From: an uncultured Bacteroidota bacterium | Lineage (GTDB): Bacteria > Bacteroidota > Bacteroidia > 2-12-FULL-35-15 | Assembly (NCBI GenBank): GCA_903847205.1 | Contig: CAINDA010000064.1 | Location: forward strand, 275,247-339,246 | Length of the DNA stretch: 64,000 bases | Direction: 5' to 3' | Shown here: piece after piece, positions 9,716 to 18,631 of the stretch | Numbering within the stretch: the first letter of the stretch is position 1 | Layout: every line of letters starts with the position of its first letter | Program-made: the position numbers and the translations under genes | The notes under the pieces: generated by a model | The model's input: the letters and a program-made list of their open reading frames with translations, nothing else | What the model was told of the DNA's origin: nothing | Database searches by the model: none

Positions 9716-9750
9716 AAACGTGACAGGTTTTAAAAACCTGTCACGTTTAT
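9716..9750 (+). terminator. Hairpin terminator after nifJ
   Basis: A perfect 16-nt inverted repeat (AAACGTGACAGGTTTT at 9716-9731, its complement at 9733-9748) starts 34 nt after the nifJ stop. The centre is TTTTAAAAA, so the real loop is a few bases. The T-tract after it is short (GTTTATTATT), so termination may be partial. Confidence 0.75.
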
Positions 9751-9808
9751 TATTGATATTGCCCATCTGGAGAACCATCCTGAATTTAAAAAAATCAAAA
9801 AATATAAC

Positions 9809-9816
9809 TACCTTTA
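9809..9816 (+). promoter_or_regulatory. Possible Bacteroidota -7 box for the helicase gene
   Basis: TACCTTTA resembles the phylum's TAnnTTTG -7 element (last base differs) and sits 24 nt upstream of the TTG start. No clear TTTG -33 element is seen. Confidence 0.35.
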
Positions 9817-9839
9817 CGTAAATAAATAAATTTACACAT

Positions 9840-11060
9840 TTGAAATTCAAAGATTTTAATTTTGAGAGCAGCCTGCAGGAAGGGCTCGATTCTATGGGGT
9901 TTGAAACTCCTACTCCAATACAAGAACAAGCAATACCAATCATTCAGAGCGGCAAAGATTTAATCGGATGCGCACAAACCGGTACAGGCAAAACGGCAGC
10001 TTTCCTGCTGCCCATATTAAATAAACTCAGCGGGCTCCCAGCTGAAACAACCGATACATTAATTATTGTTCCTACACGCGAGCTGGCATTACAGATAGAT
10101 CAGGCATTGCAGGGTTTTTCTTATTTTACTTCTGTGAGCTCACTGGCCATTTATGGCGGTAGCGACGGGAGCGTTTTTGAACGCGAAAGACGCGCCTTAT
10201 CAGAAGGAGCAAATATTATTATTGCAACACCCGGCCGCTTGATGGCGCACCTGAATATGGGTTATGTAAAGCTTGACAGCTTAAAACATTTAATATTAGA
10301 CGAAGCCGACAGGATGCTTGATATGGGTTTTGTTGACGACATCTTAAAGATAACCTCATACCTTCCAAAAGTGAGGCAGACGCTGATGTTTTCGGCCACT
10401 ATGCCGCCTAAAATCCGGACACTTGCATCTAAACTTTTAGTTGAGCCGGAACACATAAGCATTGCCGTTTCAAAACCGGCAGCAGGAGTTGTGCAGGGAG
10501 CTTACTTAGTTTACGATGCACAAAAAAACAAATTGATAAAATCATTGCTCGAAGGAAAAGACTTGAGCAGTGTTATCATTTTTGTTTCAACAAAAATAAA
10601 GGTAAAAGAGCTGGAGCGCGATTTACAAAAAGCAGGTTTAAAAGCAAAAGCAATCCATTCTGATTTAGAACAGCTCGAACGCGAAGAAGTGCTTCGTAAT
10701 TTCCGCAGCAAAAAACTTCAGATTTTGGTTGCTACCGATATTCTTTCACGCGGAATTGATATTGAAGATATCGGATTGGTTATTAATTATGATGTACCCG
10801 GTGATGCTGAAGACTATATTCACCGTATCGGCCGTACAGCACGCGCTGCAGCCACAGGTGTTGCATTAACTTTTATTAATGAATACGATCAGCAGAAATT
10901 TTTACAGATTGAAACAATGCTTGGCAGCGAAGTAAAAAAACTTGCATTGCCCGAAAGTCTTGGTACCGGCCCTGATTATGCTCCCGGGGTAAAAATAAAA
11001 AGACCTTTTGTTAAGAAAAAAAATAATTTTTCTAAAGACCGCAGACCTGCAAGAAAGTAA
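9840..11060 (+). CDS. DEAD-box RNA helicase (RhlE-like)
   Basis: This 406-residue cytoplasmic ATP-dependent RNA helicase probably acts in ribosome assembly or RNA turnover, especially in the cold. All family motifs are present: the Q motif with its upstream Phe (FNF...GFETPTPIQEQAIP), AQTGTGKT (I), PTRELALQ (Ia), TPGR, LDEADRML (II), SAT (III), IIFVST (IV), ATDILSRGIDI (V) and HRIGRTAR (VI). A basic tail (KIKRPFVKKKNN...RRPARK) probably contacts RNA. The start must be the TTG at 9840: the first in-frame ATG falls inside the Q motif and would remove the conserved aromatic residue. The gene is monocistronic, with terminator-like DNA on its left and a convergent gene on its right. Confidence 0.93.
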   Translation: MKFKDFNFESSLQEGLDSMGFETPTPIQEQAIPIIQSGKDLIGCAQTGTGKTAAFLLPILNKLSGLPAETTDTLIIVPTRELALQIDQALQGFSYFTSVSSLAIYGGSDGSVFERERRALSEGANIIIATPGRLMAHLNMGYVKLDSLKHLILDEADRMLDMGFVDDILKITSYLPKVRQTLMFSATMPPKIRTLASKLLVEPEHISIAVSKPAAGVVQGAYLVYDAQKNKLIKSLLEGKDLSSVIIFVSTKIKVKELERDLQKAGLKAKAIHSDLEQLEREEVLRNFRSKKLQILVATDILSRGIDIEDIGLVINYDVPGDAEDYIHRIGRTARAAATGVALTFINEYDQQKFLQIETMLGSEVKKLALPESLGTGPDYAPGVKIKRPFVKKKNNFSKDRRPARK

Positions 11061-11117
11061 TATGTTTAAAAATATGCTGCTCTGTATAATTTTGATTTTA
11101 CAGAACAGCATATTCAA

Positions 11118-12443
11118 TTACTTACCTTTCACATAATTCAAAACCCCCTGAAAATAGGCTTCCGCAACTTGCTGCACCCTTTCATTTTTTGTTTTATCAC
11201 ATTCTTTATTCAGCATCACACACTCACTAAAATTATCCTGGTATAATGTTTCGCCATAAACCAGGGGCCCCAGAATGTACCTTGTTAACTGAAGGTTTCT
11301 GCAGTAAACGCCGTTTTCATCAGTTGGGAGACATCCGCTGATTAAATATTTTGCATCTTTTATTGAAGCAGTTTTAACATTCAAATTTTTCTCAAAACTC
11401 TTTACCATAGCCGAACTCAATGCAATTGATTTTTCCAGGTCATCACTGATAAGCAGTCTTAAAAACTCAAATCTTTTTTTAGGCGTTGATAAATCATTTC
11501 TCATAAAAGCGCCGGCAACAAAGGTCATGTTAAAATTTTTGTCTGCCGGCTTTCTCCATCCTGTATTGGTTTCATCAACATTGTAATGAATAATGATAGT
11601 GAAATCCGGTTTGTATTTATTAATAATTTCGGCACGCTTTTCTAATTCCGAATCCTTAAAGATGGTGCCGAACTTATCTCTGTTATTTGCTTTTGAACTG
11701 AGGTAAAATTGCTTTTGCTTAAGCGTCAGCTTCCCTGCTTTGTACAAGCTGTCAACAGCAGTTTTATAATTTGTTTTCATCCAATCTTCAAAGGTCACTC
11801 CAAAAGCCGTGATGCCATTGACTGGCCGTGTCATAATAACTTCGGCTCCTTCAGTTTCTAATTTATCTTTTAACAATTTTGCAGTAGCAAAAGTCAATGT
11901 CCCTTCAGCAATTGCAATCGAATCTTTTAAACCATGAACACTGTCGCATTTAAATTTTAAGCATTTTTTTTCAACTAGTCCCATCTCAAAATCACCGGCA
12001 GTGTGCCCTGCATCTAGCGCAATTTTAAAACCTGTAAGTTTCTTTATGCCCGGCGAATAAATTTGATCAGCCATTGAAGGAACATTTTTAACAGGCGGGA
12101 GAGATAAGGCTGTTTTATCATAATCGCCCTTTTTATATATTTCAAAAACCTGCGCTGCAGGCAGGTTCTTCAAGAGTAATTTAAAATCATCAATTTTATC
12201 CAAGCTGATATGAAATTCATTATCTCCTTTTAATTTAGTCTGAGGGGATTCGTATATGCTTATTCCATTGGTATTAACAGAGTACATAGGCTGCAATGCC
12301 TTTTCTTTATCAAGATATTTTTCTGCTCTAAGAGTATATTGTTTCACTTTAAATGCCATTGCAGAATCCTGAGAAAAACAGTTTACAGCTGTATATAAAA
12401 GCAGGAGAACTGTGAAAATATTGTTTTTAAAAAATGCTGCCAT
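11118..12443 (-). CDS. N-acetylmuramoyl-L-alanine amidase, exported
   Basis: The gene encodes a cell-wall amidase that cuts the bond between MurNAc and the stem peptide. I place the start at the ATG at 12443 (about 441 residues) because it opens directly into a signal peptide (MAAFFKNNIFTVLLLLYTA, then CFSQ). A TTG at 12518 would add 25 residues in front of it. The Amidase_3 fold is recognisable from KIALDAGHTAG with the first zinc His, the Glu of AIAEGTLTFATAKLL, the EVIMTRP strand, and FTIIIHYNVDE with the second His. There is an insertion of roughly 100 residues between the RP strand and the second His, and no SPOR or LysM domain. The N-terminal 130 residues after the signal match nothing I recognise. 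Confidence 0.85.
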   Translation of the reverse strand: MAAFFKNNIFTVLLLLYTAVNCFSQDSAMAFKVKQYTLRAEKYLDKEKALQPMYSVNTNGISIYESPQTKLKGDNEFHISLDKIDDFKLLLKNLPAAQVFEIYKKGDYDKTALSLPPVKNVPSMADQIYSPGIKKLTGFKIALDAGHTAGDFEMGLVEKKCLKFKCDSVHGLKDSIAIAEGTLTFATAKLLKDKLETEGAEVIMTRPVNGITAFGVTFEDWMKTNYKTAVDSLYKAGKLTLKQKQFYLSSKANNRDKFGTIFKDSELEKRAEIINKYKPDFTIIIHYNVDETNTGWRKPADKNFNMTFVAGAFMRNDLSTPKKRFEFLRLLISDDLEKSIALSSAMVKSFEKNLNVKTASIKDAKYLISGCLPTDENGVYCRNLQLTRYILGPLVYGETLYQDNFSECVMLNKECDKTKNERVQQVAEAYFQGVLNYVKGK

Positions 12444-12569
12444 AAAATTTTTTAGCTGCCGGATTGAGCTTATTTTGTTAAAAATTAATTCACTTTTTAC
12501 TGAGGTAAATATACGCAAATGCTTATTGCGCTTTATTTATCGTTAATTTTGTTTACTCATATTTTTACA

Positions 12570-12974
12570 ATGAATGTCAGGGGAATAAATTTTGATTCGG
12601 AGTTCAGCTTTAAAACCAGTCGCAGCGGAGGTGCAGGCGGGCAAAACGTAAACAAGGTTTCCACAAAAGTAGAACTTGATTTTGATGTAGTAAATTCTGT
12701 TTTACTTACCGAAGAACAAAAAGCGGTTCTGCTCAAAAAATTAGAAAACAGAATAACTAAAGAAGGTGTTTTACAGATTATTGTTCAGGCGGAGCGCTCG
12801 CAGCTGGGCAATAAAGAAATTGCTGTTAAAAAATTTTATGATCTGCTAAACAAAAGTTTTATTGAAAAGAAAAAACGCAGAGCAACAAAACCTTCCAAAG
12901 GATCTAAAGAAAAAAGATTGAAATCAAAAAAAATAAATTCGCAAATAAAAAAATCCCGCAAGGGCGATTATTGA
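12570..12974 (+). CDS. arfB: ArfB/YaeJ-type peptidyl-tRNA hydrolase (ribosome rescue)
   Basis: This small release-factor-like protein of 134 residues frees stalled ribosomes by hydrolysing peptidyl-tRNA. The catalytic GGQ is at residues 23-25 in SGGAGGQNVNKVSTKVEL, the standard class-I release-factor signature. The highly basic C-terminal tail (KKRRATKPSKGSKEKR and onward) is the part that in ArfB enters the empty mRNA channel. The frame is open upstream to an ATG at 12519, but the 17 extra residues would be a hydrophobic stretch not seen in the family. The ATG at 12570 puts the family's N-terminus right. It is divergent from the amidase gene, with the start regions close together. Confidence 0.9.
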   Translation: MNVRGINFDSEFSFKTSRSGGAGGQNVNKVSTKVELDFDVVNSVLLTEEQKAVLLKKLENRITKEGVLQIIVQAERSQLGNKEIAVKKFYDLLNKSFIEKKKRRATKPSKGSKEKRLKSKKINSQIKKSRKGDY

Positions 12975-13009
12975 TTTTCATCCCAAACAATCCGCTTACA
13001 TGCAGGCAT

Positions 13010-13195
13010 CTATATCCCCAATAGCCCGCCTGACAAGTCCCAGTAAACAAATTTATTCTCTGGTCTTTCATTTTTTTTAAAATTTCGCCTCTCGCAAGCC
13101 TGTTGTTTATCCGGGAGTTCAATTTCCAAAAAAATCTTCTTGTTTTTCACTTCAGATTCTTTTTCTCTTAACTCATTTATTTTTTTATGATTCAT
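13010..13195 (-). CDS. Possible small hypothetical protein, 61 residues
   Basis: The frame starts with ATG and gives a hydrophilic, Lys/Glu-rich product (MNHKKINELREKESEVKNKK at the N-terminus) with a less charged C-terminus ending in WDLSGGLLGI. The composition is more protein-like than that of neighbouring frames, but there is no recognised family, no clear ribosome-binding site and no conserved partner gene. It could equally be non-coding. Confidence 0.25.
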   Translation of the reverse strand: MNHKKINELREKESEVKNKKIFLEIELPDKQQACERRNFKKNERPENKFVYWDLSGGLLGI

Positions 13196-13240
13196 TTTGA
13201 TTTTTTTATGAATGAATTAAATTTTTATTAAATGGTAAAC

Positions 13241-13313
13241 GACAGGCGTTGCCGAAAAGTATAGTCACAGCAACAGAACTGTGTTAAAAATTGTTAACAC
13301 AAAACGCCCTGTC
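13241..13313. repeat. Imperfect inverted repeat enclosing two competing hairpins
   Basis: The outer arms GACAGGCGTT (13241-13250) and AACGCCCTGTC (13303-13313) pair with a single bulge. Inside are CACAG/CTGTG (13266-13270 with 13279-13283) and GTGTTAA/TTAACAC (13281-13287 with 13294-13300), which overlap by three bases and so may be alternatives. It could be a structured RNA, a small non-autonomous element or a protein site; no known family was recognised. Confidence 0.4.
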
Positions 13314-13814
13314 AGCAGAGAACAGGAAATTTTCTTGAAAAACATTTGTAAAAACTCATTTGTTATGAATAAAATTTCAGTTGGAATAAAAAGAAAAAAC
13401 AGAAAAACATCAAGCAGTATCTTTGCTTCTTCCTGCCTTTTCCAAAAGAACAATTGATTTATATTTTGAAATTGACCGTCCAAATTTTTATTATTTCAAT
13501 GGTTGCCGTTTCATTATAAAAACAAAAATTAAACAAATTTATTATCATTAAATCACCACTGTTATCAAACGCCCCGATTGCAAAACGGAGTAAACTTTCG
13601 TAACTATTAAATAAAAAAAACACCCCCGCATTATCAAAAATAAATGAACTCATTAAAGGCTTTTAATTTTTAATATCAGAGCCCTTTTTTCTATTTAAAC
13701 AAATTCTCTTACAATAAATTTCAATAATATTTCACATCGTTTATAAAATCTGATAACTAAAACATGACGAAAGGTGAATGTTGAAAACAGTGCTGAAAAG
13801 TTGAAAATTTAGAC

Positions 13815-13835
13815 GATGAAAATCCATTTTTCATC
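13815..13835 (+). repeat. Hairpin in the nrdJ leader
   Basis: GATGAAAA (13815-13822) and TTTTCATC (13828-13835) form an 8-bp stem with a 5-nt loop, about 58 nt before the nrdJ start. CTTACTTTG just downstream resembles a -7 region. It could be an operator or leader stem. Confidence 0.3.
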
Positions 13836-13892
13836 TCTTACTTTGCAACTCCAATTTATTCTCCAAAACAAAAAATTCAAAAATATTTTCAA

Positions 13893-16469
13893 ATGATAAC
13901 CTTAGAAATGCCCAAAAAAACAACAGTAAAAAAAAGCAGCCCTGCCGTTTATTCTTATGATGAAGTACTTAGCAAAAGTATCGCATATTTCGACGGCGAT
14001 GAACTTGCAGCTTCTACATGGATGAATAAATATGCCATGAAAGATGAAAACAAAAATTTTCTGGAACTTACCCCGGACGATATGCATTTACGCATGGCAA
14101 AACAATTTGCCCGCATCGAAAAAGATTACAAAACAAAAGCACACCTCAACGGAAGTTTCAAATTACTTTCCAAGTATGGTCAGGAAAGAGATGTGCTTGA
14201 TGAGAAAAAAATCTTTAATTATTTCCAGCATTTTAAATACATCATTCCGCAGGGCAGCGTAATGTCCTCTCTGGGTAATCCTCACATTATCGCATCACTT
14301 TCTAACTGCATAGTGCTTCCCGAAATTTATGATTCGTACGGCGGCATATTTTATACCGACCAGCAGTTAGCGCAGCTTTTCAAAAGAAGATGCGGAGTAG
14401 GTATAGATATTTCTACATTGCGTCCTGCCGGCTTATCTGTTTCCAATGCAGCCGGAACAACAACAGGAGCAGTATCTTTCATGGAACGCTTCTCTAACAC
14501 TACACGTGAAGTTGCTCAAAATGGCAGAAGAGGAGCCTTAATGATAACCATTGATATTGCACATCCCGATGTAGAGCAGTTCATTACAGTTAAACAAGAT
14601 CTTTCTAAAATTACCGGAGCAAATATTTCTATCCGTTTGTCGGATGAGTTTATGACCGCAGTATCTAAAGATACCGATTACACCCTGCGCTGGCCGATTG
14701 ATTCAGCTAAACCGAAATTTACAAAAGTTGTTAAAGCATCTGAATTATGGAACACTATTGTAAAATGCGCTCATAACACGGCAGAGCCCGGTTTGATATT
14801 CTGGGACAGACAGCATTATTATTCCACCTCATCGGTATATCCCGGATTTAAAAATGTTTCCACCAATCCATGTTCTGAAATTGCAATGCAGGGAGGCGAC
14901 AGCTGCAGACTGATTGCGCTTAATTTATTTAATTTTATTGACAAACCTTTTACTCCTGAAGCTAAATTCAAATACAAAGAATTTAAGGAAACAACCTATG
15001 AATCACAGCGTTTGATGGACGACCTGGTTGATCTCGAACTGGAAGCGATCGACAAAATATTAGGAAAAATAGCAAGCGATCCTGAACCGAATTATATTAA
15101 AGAAGTGGAAGTAAATACATGGAAACTGCTTTACAATGCCGGTAAAAAGGGCAGAAGAACAGGTTTAGGTTTTACCGCTCTGGGCGATATGCTTGCGGGA
15201 CTTGGTTTAAAATTCGACTCCGCTGAAGCTATTGCTGAAGTTGAAAAAATAATGAAAGCTAAATGTGAAGCCGAATTCGACAGCTCTATTGACATGTCGC
15301 TTGAACGCGGTAAGTTCGCTGATTTTGATCCTAAAATCGAAAACACATCTGAATATATTCAGATGTTAAAAAAAGAATTACCGCATGTTTATACACGGAT
15401 GATGAAACTGGGCAGAAGAAATATTTCTATCAGCACAGTTGCTCCTACAGGCACATTAAGCATGCTTGCGCAGTCATCTTCCGGCATTGAACCTGTGTTC
15501 ATGCTATCCTACAAACGCAGAAGAAAAGTAAATTTGCAGGATAAAAACCAGCGTGTTGATTTTGTTGATCCAATGGGCGATTCATGGCAGGAGTTTACAG
15601 TGTACCATCATAAATTAAAACAATGGATGGAAATAACCGGTGAAACCGACATCTCAAAAAGCCCTTACAACGGCTCAACTGCGCCGGAAATTGATTGGGA
15701 AAAACGAATTGAACTGCAGTCCGTTGTTCAAAAATACACTACCCACTCTATCAGTTCAACAATTAACCTGCCTAACGATGTATCGGTTGATAAAGTCGGC
15801 CAGATCTATCTGGAAGCATGGAAAAGCGGACTAAAAGGGATTACCGTTTACCGCGATGGATCAAGAACAGGTGTACTTGTTTCTACCGAAAAGAAAACTG
15901 AACCAAACGATATCAGAGAAACACAGCCTCCAAAACGTCCTAAAACATTAGAAGCGGAAGTGGTTCGTTTTATGAACCATGATGAAAAGTGGATTGCCGT
16001 TGTGGGAATATTAAAAGGAAAACCTTACGAAGTTTTCACCGGCCGTGCCGAAGATTCATTAAGCATTCCTAAATGGGTTGAAAAAGGCTGGGTAATTAAA
16101 AATTCAGGTGAAGATTCCAGTAAACGTTATGATTTTCAGTTCAAAGATAAAGAAGGCTACAAGGTTACAATTGAAGGACTTTCCAGATCGTTCAACAAAG
16201 AATACTGGAATTATGCAAAATTGATTTCGGGTGTTCTTCGCCACGGAATGCCGCTGCCTCATGTAGTTTCCCTTATCGGAGATCTTAACCTTTACAGTGA
16301 TAACATTAACACTTGGAAAACAGGTGTTGAACGCGCGCTCAAAAAATATATTCCTGACGGAACTCAGGCTGTGGATCACAAATGCACAGAATGCGGTGCC
16401 CCCGACGGTTTGATTTACGAAGAGGGCTGCATCAAATGTAAAAACTGCGGAAACTCTAAGTGCGGTTAA
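13893..16469 (+). CDS. nrdJ: Adenosylcobalamin-dependent (class II) ribonucleotide reductase
   Basis: This 858-residue protein makes deoxyribonucleotides without oxygen, using vitamin B12. The RNR barrel motifs are clear: LSNCIVLPE with the first redox Cys, the NPCSEIAMQGGDSCRL finger loop (Asn, thiyl Cys, Glu) with the second redox Cys in DSCRL, and STVAPTGTLSML for substrate binding. There is no N-terminal ATP cone. The C-terminus (from about residue 690) holds the extra domain common to this NrdJ subgroup. It ends in a zinc-ribbon-like CTEC...CIKCKNC segment and CG, whose terminal cysteines probably re-reduce the active site. Other RNR classes are not in the window. A strong terminator follows. 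Confidence 0.96.
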   Translation: MITLEMPKKTTVKKSSPAVYSYDEVLSKSIAYFDGDELAASTWMNKYAMKDENKNFLELTPDDMHLRMAKQFARIEKDYKTKAHLNGSFKLLSKYGQERDVLDEKKIFNYFQHFKYIIPQGSVMSSLGNPHIIASLSNCIVLPEIYDSYGGIFYTDQQLAQLFKRRCGVGIDISTLRPAGLSVSNAAGTTTGAVSFMERFSNTTREVAQNGRRGALMITIDIAHPDVEQFITVKQDLSKITGANISIRLSDEFMTAVSKDTDYTLRWPIDSAKPKFTKVVKASELWNTIVKCAHNTAEPGLIFWDRQHYYSTSSVYPGFKNVSTNPCSEIAMQGGDSCRLIALNLFNFIDKPFTPEAKFKYKEFKETTYESQRLMDDLVDLELEAIDKILGKIASDPEPNYIKEVEVNTWKLLYNAGKKGRRTGLGFTALGDMLAGLGLKFDSAEAIAEVEKIMKAKCEAEFDSSIDMSLERGKFADFDPKIENTSEYIQMLKKELPHVYTRMMKLGRRNISISTVAPTGTLSMLAQSSSGIEPVFMLSYKRRRKVNLQDKNQRVDFVDPMGDSWQEFTVYHHKLKQWMEITGETDISKSPYNGSTAPEIDWEKRIELQSVVQKYTTHSISSTINLPNDVSVDKVGQIYLEAWKSGLKGITVYRDGSRTGVLVSTEKKTEPNDIRETQPPKRPKTLEAEVVRFMNHDEKWIAVVGILKGKPYEVFTGRAEDSLSIPKWVEKGWVIKNSGEDSSKRYDFQFKDKEGYKVTIEGLSRSFNKEYWNYAKLISGVLRHGMPLPHVVSLIGDLNLYSDNINTWKTGVERALKKYIPDGTQAVDHKCTECGAPDGLIYEEGCIKCKNCGNSKCG

Positions 16470-16517
16470 TACCCTATTAAACCTGCCTTTCGGCATGAAT
16501 TGAGAATCTTGAATTTC

Positions 16518-16575
16518 ACCTCCTTTTACAGATTAAAAAACACTTTTTATTCTGTAAAAGGAGGTTTTCTTTTTA
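16518..16575 (+). terminator. Rho-independent terminator after nrdJ
   Basis: A 14-bp stem (ACCTCCTTTTACAG at 16518-16531, CTGTAAAAGGAGGT at 16552-16565) has a 20-nt AT-rich loop and is followed by TTTCTTTTTATTT. Confidence 0.85.
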
Positions 16576-16729
16576 TTTATTTGCACACACGCCTATAATC
16601 TTTGCTCCTTTGGCTCAGCAGAACATGACATATATCATAGTTTGCTGCGGCCATCACCTTTAAATTCGTACTCTAATATCGGGGAACCAGCAATTATTTT
16701 TTAAATCCTCCCCTTTAAAAATCCCGTTA

Positions 16730-18544
16730 ATGAATAAAAAATCTGAACATACTTTTCATATTCCAGTTATGGGATTAGGATATACAATCGACACTCCTGT
16801 TAAAGTGGCTCGGTTCGGTATATCATCTGTGGTTTCAATTATACAAGATATATTGGTGGAGCAGATGCGCGAGTTTTACTGTAAGCAGGAAGGCGAAGAA
16901 TACATTCATATTCCAATGAGTGATGTTGATCACAGGGCAAAGCGGGTTACAGCTTACCTTAATTTACTGCAGCGTATTGTGGATAAACAGATAGCTGAAA
17001 TGAAAAAAGAGCCATTTGAAGAAGGGAAAGATATAGTAAAATATTTCAGACTGCTTCCCGACAGCTCCCCTGTTAAACAATACTACATTGAAATGACAAA
17101 GCTGAGCGGAGCTTCCAAAGAATTCTGCCAGCAGCAATTACGAAATAAAATTACTGCAGGAGCCATTGATGTAAACATCATGACTAAATTAGACAATCTG
17201 AATTATTCTGAGAACAATGAGCTGCTTCCGGTTGAATATTCAGATGCGCTGGCCGCTTTCAGTGGCTTTGCCAACAGTACGCTTTCCTCATCAATTGTTT
17301 TTTCAGCCGGCTTAAACCCGCGTTTATTTGCCTATCTCGAAAACTTCAAAGATTTTTTTCCAGATAAAAACGGAAATATAAAAAAGAAAGTTATCCTGAA
17401 AGTGAGCGACTATAGATCGGCATTGATCCAAGGAAAATTCCTTGCAAAAAAAGGTTTATGGATTTCTGAATTTCGTATTGAGTCGGGCTTAAATTGCGGC
17501 GGACATGCATTCCCTACTGAAGGCTATCTGCTTGGGCCGATTTTAGAAGAATTCAAAAATAAAAAACAGGAACTCAATGCAGAACTTCTTGCAATGTGCA
17601 ACCGTGTGCTCGAAGAAAAAAATTATCCGGCACTGCCTCCTTCATTAGAAATAGGCATTACCGTTCAGGGGGGGATAGGAACTGCGAAAGAAGATATGTT
17701 TTTAAGAGAATATTACAACGTTGATGGAACTGGCTGGGGAAGCCCGTTTCTGCTGGTTCCGGAAGCAACTAATGTTGATGATAATACACTGCGCCAGCTT
17801 GCTGAAGCAAAAAAAGAGGATTACTTTTTGAGTCATGCTTCACCGCTTGGCATCCCTTTCAATAATTTCAGAAGAAGCACTTCGGAAGAGCAGCGGTTAA
17901 AACGTATTGAGAAAAAAAGGCCAGGCAGCCCCTGCTATAAAAACTACCTGGCGTTCAACACAGAATTTTCTTCAAAGCCTATCTGTGTTTCATCACGAGA
18001 ATATCAGAATCTGAAATTGAAAGAATTAGCAACACTGAATTTAAGCGCTGAAAAATTCGAAGAACAATTTAATGAGATTACAGCCAAAGACTGTTTGTGC
18101 GAAGGGCTTTCTACCACTGTGCTTTTAAAAAATAATATCCCGGTACATCACCACCTTGAGGCTGTAGCAATCTGCCCTGGACCTAATCTTGCGTATTTTT
18201 CAAAAACTTTTTCATTGGAAGAAATGGTCGATCATATCTACGGCCGGTTAAATGCGCTCAATTTACAGTACCGCTCGCACATGTTTATCAATGAGCTCAA
18301 AATGTATATTGACTATTTAAAAGAAGAAGTGCAGAAAAATATAAATGCGTTGACTGAAAAGCAGACAAAATATTTTGCAAACTTTAAATCTAATCTTTTG
18401 CAGGGAATAGAATATTATAAAGAGCTTATTCCAAAAATGGTAAATGAAGCAGAAGATTTAAAAAACAGGATGGGCGAAGAGATTGAAATGATGAAAAACA
18501 ACCTGATTGATTTTTATTTTTCTGAAGAAGTAAAAGCAATATAA
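16730..18544 (+). CDS. Uncharacterised 604-residue protein with a TIM-barrel (nitronate monooxygenase/FabK-like) look
   Basis: I do not recognise a characterised family. The N-terminus (IPVMGLGYTIDTPVKVARFG, then ISSVVSIIQDILVEQMRE) and a central segment around residues 235-360 recall flavin-dependent TIM-barrel enzymes such as nitronate monooxygenase. That segment contains FLAKKGLWISEFRIESGLNCGGHAFPTEG in pieces, GITVQGGIGTAKED, DGTGWGSPFLLVPEAT and SHASPLGIPFNN; note the glycine-rich phosphate-binding style loop GGIGTA. The last 80 residues are helical and probably coiled (LKMYIDYLKEEVQKNINALT...). There is no signal peptide, so it is likely cytoplasmic. It is separated from nrdJ by a terminator and converges on hemN across a bidirectional terminator, so it stands alone. 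An oxidoreductase role is only a guess. Confidence 0.6.
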   Translation: MNKKSEHTFHIPVMGLGYTIDTPVKVARFGISSVVSIIQDILVEQMREFYCKQEGEEYIHIPMSDVDHRAKRVTAYLNLLQRIVDKQIAEMKKEPFEEGKDIVKYFRLLPDSSPVKQYYIEMTKLSGASKEFCQQQLRNKITAGAIDVNIMTKLDNLNYSENNELLPVEYSDALAAFSGFANSTLSSSIVFSAGLNPRLFAYLENFKDFFPDKNGNIKKKVILKVSDYRSALIQGKFLAKKGLWISEFRIESGLNCGGHAFPTEGYLLGPILEEFKNKKQELNAELLAMCNRVLEEKNYPALPPSLEIGITVQGGIGTAKEDMFLREYYNVDGTGWGSPFLLVPEATNVDDNTLRQLAEAKKEDYFLSHASPLGIPFNNFRRSTSEEQRLKRIEKKRPGSPCYKNYLAFNTEFSSKPICVSSREYQNLKLKELATLNLSAEKFEEQFNEITAKDCLCEGLSTTVLLKNNIPVHHHLEAVAICPGPNLAYFSKTFSLEEMVDHIYGRLNALNLQYRSHMFINELKMYIDYLKEEVQKNINALTEKQTKYFANFKSNLLQGIEYYKELIPKMVNEAEDLKNRMGEEIEMMKNNLIDFYFSEEVKAI

Positions 18545-18560
18545 AAATAAAAAAATTCCA

Positions 18561-18618
18561 AATTAAAATCCCTAAATTCTAAACGATATAAACACGTTAG
18601 AATTTAGGGATTTGAATT
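18561..18618. terminator. Bidirectional terminator between convergent genes
   Basis: 22-nt arms (18561-18582 and 18597-18618) match with one mismatch around the core AAATCCCTAAATTCTAA and its complement. A-rich and T-rich flanks let it serve both the gene ending at 18544 and hemN ending at 18632. Confidence 0.85.
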
Positions 18619-18631
18619 TAAAATTTCTGGC

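Larger units (their letters stand above)
12975..13892. other. 918-nt intergenic region with no confident gene
   Basis: The region is AT-rich. It holds a possible 61-codon minus-strand frame (13010-13195), a structured inverted-repeat element (13241-13313) and a hairpin in the nrdJ leader (13815-13835). Other short frames here are composed of Phe/Ile/Asn-rich translations typical of random AT-rich DNA. No NrdR box or cobalamin riboswitch box could be found upstream of nrdJ by eye. Confidence 0.6.

Noticed and set aside
13265..13653. Two minus-strand frames of 64-72 codons
   Set aside because: Phe/Ile/Asn-rich translations, mutual overlap and no start signal; one also runs through the inverted-repeat element.
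13700..13892. Cobalamin riboswitch or NrdR boxes upstream of nrdJ
   Set aside because: Neither the conserved B12-box sequence nor a pair of NrdR-type palindromes could be found by eye.
16600..16690. tRNA-like segment before the 604-residue gene
   Set aside because: A TTCGTACTC stretch looked like a T-arm, but no acceptor stem or anticodon arm can be built around it.
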